The notes: generated from the letters alone by a model not told the origin. A DNA stretch of 64,000 nt from Stenotrophomonas sp. ATCM1_4 (GCF_004348115.1 NZ_QPFB01000001.1:721978-785977); one strand, 5' to 3'. Positions 30,176-40,531 are shown, numbered from the stretch's first letter. Numbers and translations are program-made.

Positions 30176-32077
30176 ATGATCAACATCACTCTCCCCGACG
30201 GCAGCGTCCGTCAGTTCGAAAACCCGGTCAGCGTCATGGATGTGGCCCAATCCATTGGTGCCGGCCTGGCCAAGGCCACCATCGCCGGTGCCGTGGATGG
30301 CGTGCAGGTCGATGCCAGCGACGTGATCGACCACGATGCCTCGCTGCGCATCATCACTGCCAAGGACGAGGAGGGTGTGGAGATCATCCGCCACTCCTGC
30401 GCCCACCTGGTCGGTCATGCGGTCAAGCAGCTCTACCCGGACGCCAAGATGGTGATCGGCCCGGTCATCGCCGAGGGCTTCTACTACGACATCTACAACG
30501 AGCGTCCGTTCACGCCGGACGACATGGCGGCGATCGAGAAGCGCATGGCCGAGCTGATCGCGCAGGACTACGACGTCATCAAGAAGATGACGCCGCGCGC
30601 GGAAGTGGTCGAGATCTTCAAGGCCCGCGGCGAGGACTACAAGCTGCGCCTGATCGAGGACATGTCCGAGGACATCACCGCGATGGGCATGTACTACCAC
30701 CAGGAATACGTGGACATGTGCCGCGGCCCGCACGTGCCGAACACGCGTTTCCTGAAGTCCTTCAAGCTGATGCGCATCTCCGGCGCGTACTGGCGCGGCG
30801 ATGCCAAGAACGAGCAGCTGCAGCGTATCTACGGCACGGCCTGGGCCGACAAGAAGCAGCTTGAGGCCTACATCAAGCGCATCGAGGAAGCCGAGATGCG
30901 CGACCACCGCCGCATCGGCAAGCAGCAGGACCTGTTCCACCTGCAGGAAGAGGCCCCGGGCTTGGTGTTCTGGCACCCGAAGGGCTGGTCGATCTGGCAG
31001 GTGGTCGAGCAGTACATGCGCAAGGTCTACCGTGACAGCGGTTACGGTGAAGTGCGTTGCCCGCAGATCCTGGACGTGAGCCTGTGGAAGAAGTCCGGCC
31101 ACTGGGACAACTACCAGGACAACATGTTCTTCACCGAATCGGAGAAGCGCACCTACGCGGTCAAGCCGATGAACTGCCCGGGCCACGTGCAGGTGTTCAA
31201 CCAGGGCCTGCACAGCTACCGCGACCTGCCGATCCGCTACGGCGAGTTCGGTTCGTGCCATCGCAACGAGCCGTCCGGCGCGCTGCACGGCATCCTGCGC
31301 GTGCGCGGCTTCACCCAGGACGATGGCCATATCTTCTGCACCGAGAACCAGATCGAGGCGGAGGTGACCGCGTTCCACCAGCAGGCGCTGGCGGTGTACC
31401 AGCACTTCGGCTTCGATGACATCCAGATCAAGATCGCGCTGCGCCCGGAATCGCGCCTGGGCGATGACGCGACCTGGGACAAGGCCGAAGGCGCGCTGCG
31501 TTCGGCGCTGACCCATTGTGGCGTGGAGTGGCAGGAGCTGCCGGGCGAGGGTGCCTTCTATGGCCCGAAGATCGAGTACCACCTGAAGGACGCCATCGGC
31601 CGTACCTGGCAGCTGGGCACGATGCAGGTCGACTTCATGATGCCCGGCCGCCTCGGCGCCGAGTACGTGGACGAGAACAGCCAGAAGAAGCACCCGGTCA
31701 TGCTGCATCGCGCCATCGTTGGCTCGATGGAGCGCTTCCTGGGCATCCTGATCGAGCACCACGCTGGCGCCTTCCCGACCTGGCTGGCCCCGGTACAGGT
31801 GGTGGTGGCCAATATCACCGACGCTCAGGCCGAATACGTCGAGCAGGTTCGCAAAACCCTTGCAAATCAAGGCTTCCGGGTTGACGCCGATTTGCGCAAC
31901 GAAAAGATCGGCTATAAGATTCGCGAGCATACCCTGCAGCGGGTGCCCTATCTGTTGGTCGTGGGTGACCGCGAAAAGGAAAACGGCGCCGTGGCTGTCC
32001 GCACCCGCTCGGGTGAGGACCTCGGTTCGATGTCGGTGGAAGCCTTCGTCGAGCGGCTGCAGGCTGAATTGAAGTAA
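30176..32077 (+). CDS. thrS: Threonyl-tRNA synthetase
   Basis: The 633-residue enzyme has the N-terminal TGS domain ([16 protein letters not shown]), the editing domain with [24 protein letters not shown] (about 77-100) and a class II core with [12 protein letters not shown] and the zinc-binding Cys, ending with the anticodon-binding domain. The ATG at 30176 is chosen because AGGTGA lies 6 bases before it; a GTG at 30167 overlaps that ribosome site. It heads the conserved thrS-infC-rpmI-rplT-pheST order. Confidence 0.96.
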   Translation: MINITLPDGSVRQFENPVSVMDVAQSIGAGLAKATIAGAVDGVQVDASDVIDHDASLRIITAKDEEGVEIIRHSCAHLVGHAVKQLYPDAKMVIGPVIAEGFYYDIYNERPFTPDDMAAIEKRMAELIAQDYDVIKKMTPRAEVVEIFKARGEDYKLRLIEDMSEDITAMGMYYHQEYVDMCRGPHVPNTRFLKSFKLMRISGAYWRGDAKNEQLQRIYGTAWADKKQLEAYIKRIEEAEMRDHRRIGKQQDLFHLQEEAPGLVFWHPKGWSIWQVVEQYMRKVYRDSGYGEVRCPQILDVSLWKKSGHWDNYQDNMFFTESEKRTYAVKPMNCPGHVQVFNQGLHSYRDLPIRYGEFGSCHRNEPSGALHGILRVRGFTQDDGHIFCTENQIEAEVTAFHQQALAVYQHFGFDDIQIKIALRPESRLGDDATWDKAEGALRSALTHCGVEWQELPGEGAFYGPKIEYHLKDAIGRTWQLGTMQVDFMMPGRLGAEYVDENSQKKHPVMLHRAIVGSMERFLGILIEHHAGAFPTWLAPVQVVVANITDAQAEYVEQVRKTLANQGFRVDADLRNEKIGYKIREHTLQRVPYLLVVGDREKENGAVAVRTRSGEDLGSMSVEAFVERLQAELK

Positions 32078-32142
32078 GCAAGAGCCCCGGCCCCGCGGAT
32101 ACGTCCGCCGGGGCCGGTTCGATTCCATTCGGAGATTGCAAT

Positions 32143-32667
32143 ATCAGTACCCCTGACAACAAACAGAACCGTCGTAATCATGAAATCCGTGTGCCGCGCG
32201 TCCGCGTGATCGGCAGTGACGGTGAAATGATTGGCGTGTTGTCGCGCGACGAAGCGCTGTCGATGGCCGAGGAAGAAGGCCTGGACCTGGTCGAAATCCA
32301 GCCGCAGGCCGACCCGCCTGTGTGCAAGATCATGGACTTCGGCAAGTTCAAGTTCGAGATGCAGAAGAAGGCCAATGAGGCCAAGAAGAAGACCAAGCAG
32401 GTCGAGATCAAGGAAGTGAAGTTCCGTCCGGTCACGGACGAGGGCGACTACCAGATCAAGCTGCGCAACATGCGCCGCTTCCTCGAAGAGGGCGACAAGG
32501 TCAAGGTCAACATCCGCTTCCGTGGTCGCGAAATGAGCCACCAGGAGCTGGGTCGCGAGATGGCGACCCGCATCGAGACCGATCTGGGCGAAGACATCGT
32601 CATCGAATCGCGTCCGCGCCTGGAAGGCCGGCAGATGGTGATGATGATCGCGCCGAAGAAGAAGTAA
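32143..32667 (+). CDS. infC: Translation initiation factor IF-3, probable AUC start
   Basis: IF-3 binds the 30S subunit and checks the start codon. From a GTG at 32191 the frame would give only 158 residues and lose the conserved basic N-terminus. Extending upstream in frame gives [20 protein letters not shown], the usual IF-3 start, beginning with ATC at 32143, 8 bases after GGAG. No ATG, GTG or TTG is available in frame there. The resulting 174 residues match the family (E. coli 180). A rare start fits the known autoregulation of E. coli infC from AUU. Confidence 0.92.
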   Translation: MSTPDNKQNRRNHEIRVPRVRVIGSDGEMIGVLSRDEALSMAEEEGLDLVEIQPQADPPVCKIMDFGKFKFEMQKKANEAKKKTKQVEIKEVKFRPVTDEGDYQIKLRNMRRFLEEGDKVKVNIRFRGREMSHQELGREMATRIETDLGEDIVIESRPRLEGRQMVMMIAPKKK

Positions 32668-32770
32668 GCCGGCGGCCTTCGGGCCTTCGCTTTGCTGAAC
32701 GGGGAGGGGTTTCGACCATCTCCCCGTTGGCGTGCCTGTTCAGCCAGGATCCGCTTCCGCTTGCCTGTGA

Positions 32771-32819
32771 TTGCAAGTGGCTGGGAGGAAAGGCATAATG
32801 GGCGGCCCGGTTCGCCGGG
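32771..32819 (+). promoter_or_regulatory. Internal promoter and 5' hairpin before rpmI-rplT
   Basis: TTGCAA (32771-32776) and CATAAT (32794-32799) are 17 bases apart, a good sigma70 promoter. The first bases of the predicted transcript form CCCGG-TTCG-CCGGG (32806-32819), then a T/G-rich tract. The remaining 135-base leader to the rpmI start has no gene and is a plausible place for L20-mediated control, by analogy with E. coli and Bacillus. Confidence 0.6.
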
Positions 32820-32954
32820 TTTGTTGTTTGCGTCAAAACAGGACCTGCCTGCCTCCTTCGGGGAGTGTGGGCTTTAGACAGGCAAGGGCAAGGACGGAAA
32901 GCGTGGCCACGGCCACCGCCCAGCCAGTGAAAAGAGACCATCAAGGACATAGCA

Positions 32955-33152
32955 ATGCCCAAGATCAAGACCAACCGGGCGGCGGCCAAGCGTTTCCGCA
33001 AGACCGCTTCCGGCAAGTACAAGGCTGGCCACGCCAACCGTAGCCACATCCTCACCAAGAAGGCGACCAAGCGGAAGCGTAACCTGCGTCAGACGAACCA
33101 CGTCCGCGCAGAAGACGCAGGCCGTCTGGACCGCATGCTGCCCTACCTCTGA
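32955..33152 (+). CDS. rpmI: 50S ribosomal protein L35
   Basis: The 65-residue basic protein [20 protein letters not shown], with [11 protein letters not shown] and a C-terminal RLDRMLPY, is a normal-length L35. It lies 11 bases before rplT and after a long leader. Confidence 0.97.
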   Translation: MPKIKTNRAAAKRFRKTASGKYKAGHANRSHILTKKATKRKRNLRQTNHVRAEDAGRLDRMLPYL

Positions 33153-33163
33153 GGAACTGAACC

Positions 33164-33523
33164 ATGGCACGAGTTAAGCGTGGTGTGCAGGCGCGCCGCC
33201 GCCACAAGAAAGTATTGGATCTCGCCAAGGGCTATTACAACGCCCGTCGCAAGGTTTTCCGCGTCGCCAAGCAGGCGGTCATCAAGGCACAGCAGTACGC
33301 CTACATCGGCCGTAAGCAGAAGAAGCGCAATTTCCGTTCGCTGTGGATCACCCGCATCAATGCGGCTGCCCGCATCAACGGCCTGAGCTACAGCCGTTTC
33401 ATGAACGGCCTGCTGAAGGCTGGCATCACCCTGGACCGTAAGGTCCTGGCTGATATCGCCGTGCACGACGCAGCCGGTTTTGCCGCTCTGGCAGAAAAGG
33501 CCAAGGGCGCACTGGCGGCATAA
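33164..33523 (+). CDS. rplT: 50S ribosomal protein L20
   Basis: The 119-residue protein begins [20 protein letters not shown] and contains [24 protein letters not shown], both typical of L20. L20 binds 23S rRNA early in assembly and in several bacteria represses its own operon by binding the leader RNA. Confidence 0.97.
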   Translation: MARVKRGVQARRRHKKVLDLAKGYYNARRKVFRVAKQAVIKAQQYAYIGRKQKKRNFRSLWITRINAAARINGLSYSRFMNGLLKAGITLDRKVLADIAVHDAAGFAALAEKAKGALAA

Positions 33524-33577
33524 GTTCTTTCCATGGCCATTGTGCGTTCACGCACGGCGGCCTGAGTGAGACAATGC

Positions 33578-33613
33578 ATGGGGAAGGGCGCGAGTCCTTC
33601 CCCATTCTTTTTT
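33578..33613 (+). terminator. Intrinsic terminator between rplT and pheS
   Basis: A 10-bp perfect stem, ATGGGGAAGG (33578-33587) with CCTTCCCCAT (33596-33605), is followed by TTCTTTTTT. It may end the rplT transcript or act as an attenuator for pheST. The short frame before it (ATG at 33533) has no Phe codons, so a pheM-like leader was not found. Confidence 0.85.
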
Positions 33614-33686
33614 GTGGCCTTCCAGTGCTGTTGGGGTGGTGGAGGGTCTGCGGTGCGACGGGGTCGGCCCGGCGCGAGGCCGCTGA

Positions 33687-34712
<1,026 letters not shown>

Positions 34713-34840
34713 GCGACGGGCCGTCGCGTCGGGGTTTGCCCGGCGCCGCTTGAACGTCGGTCCGCCCCGGGCGCAATGCGCTGGGCACCGGCACAAAAGA
34801 AACCGCAACGGGAGGCCCGGCCTCCCATCAGGGTGACAAC

Positions 34841-37222
34841 ATGAAATTCTCCGAAAGCTGGCTGCGCAGCCACGTACCGACCACCGCTTCGCGCGACGAA
34901 CTGAGCGCGGTGTTGACCGCCATCGGCCTGGAGGTCGAGGAGGTCACGGCGCTGGGTGATGGCTTGGACAACGTGGTCGTCGCGCGCATCGTCGAAGCCG
35001 TGCGCCACCCGGAGGCCGACCGCCTGCAGGTGTGCAAGGTCGATGCCGGGCAGGGCGAGCTGCTGCAGATCGTCTGCGGTGCGCCGAACGCGCGCCCGGG
35101 TCTGGTCGCGCCGCTGGCAATGGTGGGCGCACAGATCGGCGAGCTGAAGATCAAGCCGGCCAAGCTGCGTGGCGTGGAGTCCAGCGGCATGCTGTGCTCG
35201 GCCAAGGAGCTGGGCCTGGATAACGACGCCTCCGGCCTGCTGGAGTTGCCGGACGACGCGCCGGTTGGTACGTCGCTGGTCGATTACCTCGGCCTGCCGG
35301 ACGCGAGCATCGAGATCAAGCTCACCCCGAACCGCGCCGACTGCTTCAGCGTGCGCGGCATCGCCTTCGACGTGGCCGCGGCCACTCGCAGTGAAGTGAA
35401 GCCGTTCGCGGCCGATGCCGTTGCCGCGCAGGGTTCGCGCGAGCTGGCGATCCAACTCGACGCCGGTGCCGAAGCGCCGCGCTACCTTGGTCGCGTGATC
35501 GAAGGCGTCAACGCCCGCGCCACCACGCCGTTGTGGATGGCCGAGCGCCTGCGCCGCAGTGGCGTGCGCCCGGTATCGCTGCTGGTGGACATCACCCAGT
35601 ACGTGATGCTGGAACTGGGCCAGCCGATGCACGCCTATGACCTGGACACCCTCAAGGGCAGCATCGGCGTGCGCCGTTCGCGCGCCGGTGAGTCGATCAA
35701 GCTGCTGGACGGCCGCGACGCGGCGCTGGATGACAGCTTCCTGGTGGTGACCGACGCCGACCGTCCGGTCGGCCTGGCCGGCCTGATGGGCGGCTTCGAT
35801 ACCCGCGTCACCGACGACACCACCAACGTGTTCCTGGAGGCCGCGCACTTCGCGCCGGCCGCCATCATGGGCCGTGGCCGCAAGCTGGGCCTGCATACCG
35901 ATGCCGGCCATCGCTTCGAGCGTGGCGTGGACCCGCAGTTGCCGCGTACCGCCATCGAATACGCCACCCGGCTGGTGCTGGACCTGGCCGGCGGTACGCC
36001 GGCGCCGGTCACCGAGGCCGTGCGTGAAGCCGACCTGCCGGTGGCGGCCGTGATCGGCCTGCGCCGTGCGCGCATCCAGCGCGTGCTGGGCATCCAGATC
36101 GCCGATGCCGAAGTCGAGCGCATCCTGCGTGGGCTGGGCATGCAGGTCGAAGCTGCGGCGGACGGCTGGCGTGTGACCGGCCCGAGCAGCCGCTTCGATA
36201 TCGCCATCGAGGAGGACCTGATCGAGGAACTGGCCCGCATCCACGGCTACGAGACGATCCCGACCACCTTGCCCGGTGGCGCAGCGCGCATCGCCATGCC
36301 CAGCGAAACCCGCTTGGACGAGCTGAGCGTGCGTCGCCAGCTGGTGGCGCGCGAGATGCTGGAAACCATCAACTTCGCCTTCGTCGATGCGCAGCTGCTG
36401 TCGCAGTGGCGGCAGGACGAAGGGCTGGTGCCGCTGGCCAACCCGCTGTCGGCCGAGCTGGCGGTGATGCGCCCGCTGCTGCTGCCGGGCCTGGTGGCCA
36501 CGCTGGGCCGCAACGTGGCCCGCCAGGTGGGGCGTGTACGACTGTTCGAGATCGGCCGCGTATTCGCCCGGCAGGCGGGCGACGGCCAGCCCGCACCGCT
36601 GGAAACCGTGCGCGTGGCCGCTGCGGTGTGCGGCGATGCCGCCGCCCTGCAGTGGGGCGAGAAGGCGCGCAAGGTCGATTTCCATGACCTGAAGGGCGAC
36701 CTGGAGTCGCTGGCACATGCCTCCGGGGCGGTGCTGGAGTTCCGCGCCTCGCAGCGTCCGTACGCCCATCCGGCGCGTTCGGCCGACGTCTGGCGCGACG
36801 GCCAGTGCATCGGTTGGATCGGTCAGGTGCACCCGCGCCTGGCCAAGGCGATGGACATTGACGTCGACGTGATTGGCTTCGAGCTGGACCTGGCGCCGTT
36901 GGCCGCGCGCAACCTGCCGCGTTCGGGCGAGTTGTCGCGCTTCCCGGCGGTGCGCCGCGACCTGGCGGTGCTGGTGGCTGAACAGGTCAGCTGGACTGAC
37001 TTGGCGGCGACGATCCGCCAGGCCGGCGGCGAACTGCTGCGGGATGTCGTGCTGTTTGACCGGTATGTCGGGCAGGGCGTCGAACCGGGTTTCAAGAGCT
37101 TGGCTATGGGCTTGATTCTGCAAGACAAATCGCGCACCCTGACGGACCGTGACGTGGAGGCCGTGGTCACCGATGTGGTGGCGGCGATCGATCACGGGCA
37201 CGGCGCAAAGATCCGTGGCTGA
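34841..37222 (+). CDS. pheT: Phenylalanyl-tRNA synthetase beta chain
   Basis: The 793-residue chain begins MKFSESWLRSHVPTTASRDEL, has an N-terminal tRNA-binding OB domain (about 40-150), the B3/B4 editing region, the B5 domain and a C-terminal ferredoxin-like anticodon domain (RFPAVRRDLAVLV). GGGAGG precedes the ATG. Confidence 0.97.
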   Translation: MKFSESWLRSHVPTTASRDELSAVLTAIGLEVEEVTALGDGLDNVVVARIVEAVRHPEADRLQVCKVDAGQGELLQIVCGAPNARPGLVAPLAMVGAQIGELKIKPAKLRGVESSGMLCSAKELGLDNDASGLLELPDDAPVGTSLVDYLGLPDASIEIKLTPNRADCFSVRGIAFDVAAATRSEVKPFAADAVAAQGSRELAIQLDAGAEAPRYLGRVIEGVNARATTPLWMAERLRRSGVRPVSLLVDITQYVMLELGQPMHAYDLDTLKGSIGVRRSRAGESIKLLDGRDAALDDSFLVVTDADRPVGLAGLMGGFDTRVTDDTTNVFLEAAHFAPAAIMGRGRKLGLHTDAGHRFERGVDPQLPRTAIEYATRLVLDLAGGTPAPVTEAVREADLPVAAVIGLRRARIQRVLGIQIADAEVERILRGLGMQVEAAADGWRVTGPSSRFDIAIEEDLIEELARIHGYETIPTTLPGGAARIAMPSETRLDELSVRRQLVAREMLETINFAFVDAQLLSQWRQDEGLVPLANPLSAELAVMRPLLLPGLVATLGRNVARQVGRVRLFEIGRVFARQAGDGQPAPLETVRVAAAVCGDAAALQWGEKARKVDFHDLKGDLESLAHASGAVLEFRASQRPYAHPARSADVWRDGQCIGWIGQVHPRLAKAMDIDVDVIGFELDLAPLAARNLPRSGELSRFPAVRRDLAVLVAEQVSWTDLAATIRQAGGELLRDVVLFDRYVGQGVEPGFKSLAMGLILQDKSRTLTDRDVEAVVTDVVAAIDHGHGAKIRG

Positions 37223-37243
37223 GGCGGGATACAGGGAGCAGGC

Positions 37244-37543
37244 ATGGCATTGACCAAGGCGGAGATGGCGGACCGGTTGTTCGACGAGGTCGGTCTGAAC
37301 AAGCGTGAGGCCAAAGAATTTGTCGACGCGTTCTTCGATGTGTTGCGTGATGCGTTGGAACAGGGACGTCAGGTAAAGCTGTCCGGTTTCGGTAACTTCG
37401 ACCTGCGGCGCAAGAACCAGCGCCCGGGCCGCAACCCCAAGACCGGCGAGGAAATTCCGATTTCCGCCCGTACGGTGGTCACCTTCCGTCCGGGCCAGAA
37501 GCTCAAGGAGCGGGTGGAGGCATATGCTGGATCCGGGCAGTAA
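37244..37543 (+). CDS. ihfA: Integration host factor alpha subunit
   Basis: The 99-residue HU-family protein begins [20 protein letters not shown] and has [26 protein letters not shown], whose beta arm with proline intercalates and bends DNA. IHF works as a heterodimer with IhfB in recombination, replication and transcription; lambda-type integrases need it, and the prophage lies only 0.5 kb away. Confidence 0.97.
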   Translation: MALTKAEMADRLFDEVGLNKREAKEFVDAFFDVLRDALEQGRQVKLSGFGNFDLRRKNQRPGRNPKTGEEIPISARTVVTFRPGQKLKERVEAYAGSGQ

Positions 37544-37880
37544 CCGCGAACTTCCGCCGATTCCGGCCAAGCGCTACTTCACCATTGGTGAGGTCAGCGA
37601 GCTGTGCGACGTCAAGCCGCACGTGCTGCGCTACTGGGAGACCGAGTTCCCCAGCCTTGAGCCGGCCAAGCGCCGTGGCAACCGTCGTTACTACCAGCGC
37701 CATGACGTGCTGATGGTGCGGCAGATCCGCGGCCTGCTGTACGAACAGGGCTACACCATCGGCGGCGCGCGACTGCGTCTGGAAGGCGAGGGTGCCAAGG
37801 AAGAATCGGCACTGAGCAACCAGATCATCAAGCAGGTGCGGATGGAGCTGGAAGAAGTGCTGCAATTGCTGCGGCGCTGA
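37524..37880 (+). CDS. MerR-family transcriptional regulator
   Basis: The 118-residue protein has an N-terminal MerR winged helix ([28 protein letters not shown] at about 14-41) and [15 protein letters not shown], with a short C-terminus lacking metal-binding cysteines. This small MerR protein conventionally follows ihfA in proteobacteria; its target is unknown. The start overlaps ihfA by 20 bases. Confidence 0.9.
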   Translation: MLDPGSNRELPPIPAKRYFTIGEVSELCDVKPHVLRYWETEFPSLEPAKRRGNRRYYQRHDVLMVRQIRGLLYEQGYTIGGARLRLEGEGAKEESALSNQIIKQVRMELEEVLQLLRR

Positions 37881-37901
37881 ACTTTTCGATGTGAAAGCCG
37901 G

Positions 37902-37907
37902 TATAAT
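37902..37907 (+). promoter_or_regulatory. tRNA-Pro -10 element
   Basis: A consensus TATAAT lies 35 bases before tRNA-Pro. The matching -35 is weak (GAACTT at 37879-37884). Confidence 0.6.
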
Positions 37908-37941
37908 CACCAGCTCGCCTCACGGCGAAGCAGTAGATGTT

Positions 37942-38018
37942 CGGGGCGTAGCGCAGCCTGGTAGCGCATCTGCCTGGGGGGCAGAGGGTCGTCGGTTCGA
38001 ATCCGGCCGTCCCGACCA
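37942..38018 (+). tRNA. tRNA-Pro (anticodon GGG), prophage integration target
   Basis: Acceptor CGGGGCG pairs with CGTCCCG (one G-U), anticodon stem TCTGC/GCAGA encloses CTGGGGG, T arm has GGTTCGAATCC, discriminator A38015, encoded CCA. A leftward tyrosine integrase ends 84 bases downstream, so the 3' half of this tRNA is the likely attachment core (attL). The tRNA itself is intact. Confidence 0.95.
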
Positions 38019-38035
38019 ATTACTGCATTAAGAAC

Positions 38036-38069
38036 AAGGGCTTGCGGCTTTCGTCGCGAGCCCTTTTTC
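38036..38069 (+). terminator. Intrinsic terminator after tRNA-Pro
   Basis: AAGGGCTTGCG (38036-38046) pairs with CGCGAGCCCTT (38055-38065) with one G-U, followed by T residues to 38068. Confidence 0.82.
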
Positions 38070-38072
38070 GTT

Positions 38073-38093
38073 GTGGCCACTAAGTGGCCACTA
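38073..38093. repeat. Two tandem copies of GTGGCCACTA next to the attachment region
   Basis: Copies at 38073-38082 and 38084-38093, separated by one A, each containing the palindrome GTGGCCAC. They lie between the tRNA and the integrase stop, where integrase or excisionase arm sites are usually found. Function is a guess. Confidence 0.45.
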
Positions 38094-38101
38094 TGCGTCC
38101 A

Positions 38102-39199
38102 CTACTTGGGCAACGAAATGCCGGTGCTGACGGCTTGCCATGGGGCCTCGTGACCGCCCAGATAGTGCTCGGTCATGGCCACGTTGCTGTGGCCCATCAG
38201 CGCTTGGATCTGCTCATTCGTCCAGCCGGCTTCCTTCAACAAGGCACCGCCCAGGCTTCGGATCTCATGGAAGGTCGGCGGGTTGTCCGCTTCGATGCCG
38301 GCGGCGTCTCGGGCTGTAGCGAACGCGCGCGATAGTTGCTCGGGGAGAACCTGGGTGTGGTGGTCCCGGTCCTTGGCCCGCATGTTGCTGGGGCGCGCCT
38401 TCTCGGGCAGCCGGTGGATGAGGTAGGGCGACACGACCGAGTCACGGCAGCGGGCAAGCAGCTCGCCAAGGGGGCCGGTGGCAGCGATCTGCAGGCGGAC
38501 GTTGGTGGAACCCTCGGTCTTCGACGGCACCACCCAGAGCGCGCCATCGCGCACGTCAGCGAACCTGGCCGATACCACGTCTTCCCGGCGCAGCAGCGTC
38601 AGCAGCGAAAGGTCCATGGCGTTGCGCACCCATTGGGGCGCCTGGTCCCAGATGGCGCGGTAGACGTCGATCGATAACCGCTCGCGCTTCCGGCTGTGAG
38701 AGAACTTGCGGGTGGACAGCGCGGGGTTGGTGTCGATCCAGCCTTCCTCGACCGCACATGCCAGAATCCAGCCCAGCACCAGCCGGAACTGCTGGCGCGC
38801 GCGCTCGGACTCGGTGACCTCTCGAATGAAGGTGGCACAAGCCTTCACCGTCACGTCGGCCACGGCGGTACCGCCCAGCCCGGCTTCGATTCGGCGAATC
38901 ACGCTTTCGTAGACCTCGGCGGTCTTCGGCGCCCACTTCCGGCCGGGGATGTCGTCGGTCCTGAACACCTTGATGGCATCGGCCACCGTCTCGCCAGGGG
39001 TCAGCACCTTGCCCACCAGGTCATTCCCGGGCATCAGCAGGGCGTTGAGCTTCTTGGCGGCGGCGAAGGCCTTGGCCTTGTCCTTGCCCATGGAGTGTTC
39101 TTTGCGGGTGATCGGGTGCCGATACTTGAACCCGTCGCGGTGGGCATAGAGGTTGGCCGGCCAGTCGCGGCGGCTCGGATGGCGTGCACGTCCCATCAT
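38102..39199 (-). CDS. int: Phage tyrosine integrase
   Basis: The 365-residue protein has an arm-type N-terminal part (GRARHPSRRDWPANLYAHRDGFKYRHP), a core-binding domain (TAVADVTVKACATFIREVTESERARQQ) and a catalytic domain with LLTLLRREDVVSARF (first Arg), TFHEIRSLGG (HxxR), MGHSNVAMTEHYLGG (His and nucleophile Tyr). It recombines attP with the tRNA-Pro attB. It is the last gene of the leftward early operon, just downstream of a probable excisionase. Confidence 0.95.
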   Translation of the reverse strand: MMGRARHPSRRDWPANLYAHRDGFKYRHPITRKEHSMGKDKAKAFAAAKKLNALLMPGNDLVGKVLTPGETVADAIKVFRTDDIPGRKWAPKTAEVYESVIRRIEAGLGGTAVADVTVKACATFIREVTESERARQQFRLVLGWILACAVEEGWIDTNPALSTRKFSHSRKRERLSIDVYRAIWDQAPQWVRNAMDLSLLTLLRREDVVSARFADVRDGALWVVPSKTEGSTNVRLQIAATGPLGELLARCRDSVVSPYLIHRLPEKARPSNMRAKDRDHHTQVLPEQLSRAFATARDAAGIEADNPPTFHEIRSLGGALLKEAGWTNEQIQALMGHSNVAMTEHYLGGHEAPWQAVSTGISLPK

Positions 39200-39205
39200 G
39201 GCAAG

Positions 39206-39403
39206 TTACGCCGCCGCCAGTACGCTGGCGACCAGGTCGTCACCGCCGGCCAGCCAGGCGTGTTCATCGACATACCACTGGCCGACGACCTTCTGGCACG
39301 GGAGGCGACCTTCGCGGCACCAGCGGCCGATCAGCTTTTGGTCTGGCCGGCTGTCTTTATCGAAGTACTTTTCAGCCCATTTGTGGGCCAGCATCAGCTT
39401 CAT
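39206..39403 (-). CDS. Probable excisionase (Xis-like small DNA-binding protein)
   Basis: The 65-residue protein contains HKWAEKYFDKDSRPDQKLIGRWCREGRLPCQKV, a winged-helix-like segment with WCREGRLP typical of MerR/Xis-type recombination directionality factors. It sits 6 bases upstream of int in the same direction. The assignment rests on size, motif and position. It overlaps the preceding gene by 4 bases. Confidence 0.7.
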   Translation of the reverse strand: MKLMLAHKWAEKYFDKDSRPDQKLIGRWCREGRLPCQKVVGQWYVDEHAWLAGGDDLVASVLAAA

Positions 39404-39627
39404 GCTGCCTCTCCTTCCAGCGCCGCACGGGCGCTCTTGTTGCGGTTGAATGGCCGCATGATCTTCTGGGCCTCAGCTAGGTCGCCGCGGGCAAGGGCGA
39501 TCACGGCCAGGCCGCGCGCCTCCCACATGCGGCGGGTACGTGGCCGGGCCTTGTCCAGGTTGACCCCGGCCTTGCGGGCCAGGTCGTGACCGATGGCAAT
39601 GTGGTCGATCGCTTCAGCGGCGCTCAT
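39400..39627 (-). CDS. Small phage protein of unknown function
   Basis: 75 residues from the ATG at 39627, MSAAEAIDHIAIGHDLARKA..., basic in the middle, mostly helical in appearance. Not recognised. It overlaps both neighbours by 4 bases, so translation is probably coupled. Confidence 0.6.
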   Translation of the reverse strand: MSAAEAIDHIAIGHDLARKAGVNLDKARPRTRRMWEARGLAVIALARGDLAEAQKIMRPFNRNKSARAALEGEAA

Positions 39628-40310
39628 ACGGCATGCCTCAGCATTGGCCGCACTGGCCCGAACCACAGGGCGGCCGGCTTGGCTGCTCGGGCGGCGACTG
39701 GCGTGTTTTGGCTAGCCTTTCCTGCACCCAGTGCCACTTCGACTGGATGGCGCTTCAGTCTGCGATGCAATCCAGCCGGGCTGATCTGGAGCTCGCGCGC
39801 CCACTGTGAAAGCGTTTGTGTTCTGCCCTGGAATGTCAGATGGACGTTGTCGCGCCTGTTGCTTGACTGCTGTTCAGTCGTGGCCCAACGGCAATTTGAT
39901 GGCTCGTAGTTGCCGTTATTGTTGACCCGGTCAATCGATAGGTCTGCCGAGGGTCGTGCGCCCATATCAGCGAGGAAGTTCTCGAACGATGCCCAGCGCT
40001 CACAGACGCGAATGCCGCGCCCGCCGTATCTATCCCATCCCCTCGCGGAAGGATCATTGCATCTGGCGAGCATTCCGGCCCATGCTTGGTACTCGGCCGA
40101 ATGGCTGAGTCCGTGGATTGTGTGTGTTTCGTTCCACAAGCATCCACAGGACCGGGTATGCCCGGTTCGGGCATGTGACGCGAGAGTGATGGTCTCTCCA
40201 CCGCACACGCATGCGAAAAGCCACAGCGCCCCACCGGACTTGTAGGTGCCGACCCTGCGCACAGCAGTCAGCCGTCCGAAGGTTTGGCCGCAAATGTCGG
40301 AATGCTTCAT
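39624..40310 (-). CDS. AP2/HNH-type homing-endonuclease-like protein
   Basis: The 228-residue protein has an N-terminal zinc-ribbon-like part (GQTFGRLTAV, FACVCGGE, SCGCLWNE) and then YQAWAGMLARC, RYGGRGIRVCERW, FLADMGARPS, SIDRVNNNGNYEPSNCRWAT and SSNRRDN. This set is shared by phage AP2/HNH-like proteins thought to be mobile endonuclease relatives. A C-terminal HTH-like part (LSQWARELQISPAGLHRRL) follows. A second copy of the middle domain is encoded at 52,568-53,056. Start at 40310 follows GGAGGATC. Confidence 0.75.
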   Translation of the reverse strand: MKHSDICGQTFGRLTAVRRVGTYKSGGALWLFACVCGGETITLASHARTGHTRSCGCLWNETHTIHGLSHSAEYQAWAGMLARCNDPSARGWDRYGGRGIRVCERWASFENFLADMGARPSADLSIDRVNNNGNYEPSNCRWATTEQQSSNRRDNVHLTFQGRTQTLSQWARELQISPAGLHRRLKRHPVEVALGAGKASQNTPVAARAAKPAALWFGPVRPMLRHAV

Positions 40311-40531
40311 CAGATCCTCCAGCCTGGATTGGGCCGCACAAAGCCATACCAACGATCCGCGCGGTTGTTGAGGTCGATTTGGACGGGGTCGCGGGGGATC
40401 GGAGGCAGTGGCATGCGATAGCGCCTCCGGTCGTTGACGCAGACGGTGCAGGTGCCGGCACGGCCCTGGCGGCCCTTGCTCGGGAAGGCCAGATCGGGAA
40501 GCAGGCGCTGGCAGGCGTTGCAGTTACGCAT
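40310..40531 (-). CDS. Small putative zinc-finger protein
   Basis: 73 residues starting MRNCNACQRLLPDLAFPSKG with a later TCTVCVND; two CxxC pairs 22 residues apart suggest a single zinc ribbon. Similar small proteins are common next to phage endonuclease genes. Its stop shares a base with the next start. Confidence 0.6.
   Translation of the reverse strand: MRNCNACQRLLPDLAFPSKGRQGRAGTCTVCVNDRRRYRMPLPPIPRDPVQIDLNNRADRWYGFVRPNPGWRI

Noticed and set aside
33533..33565. Ten-codon frame before the rplT/pheS terminator as a Phe leader
   Set aside because: It has no phenylalanine codons, so it cannot act as a pheM-type leader.
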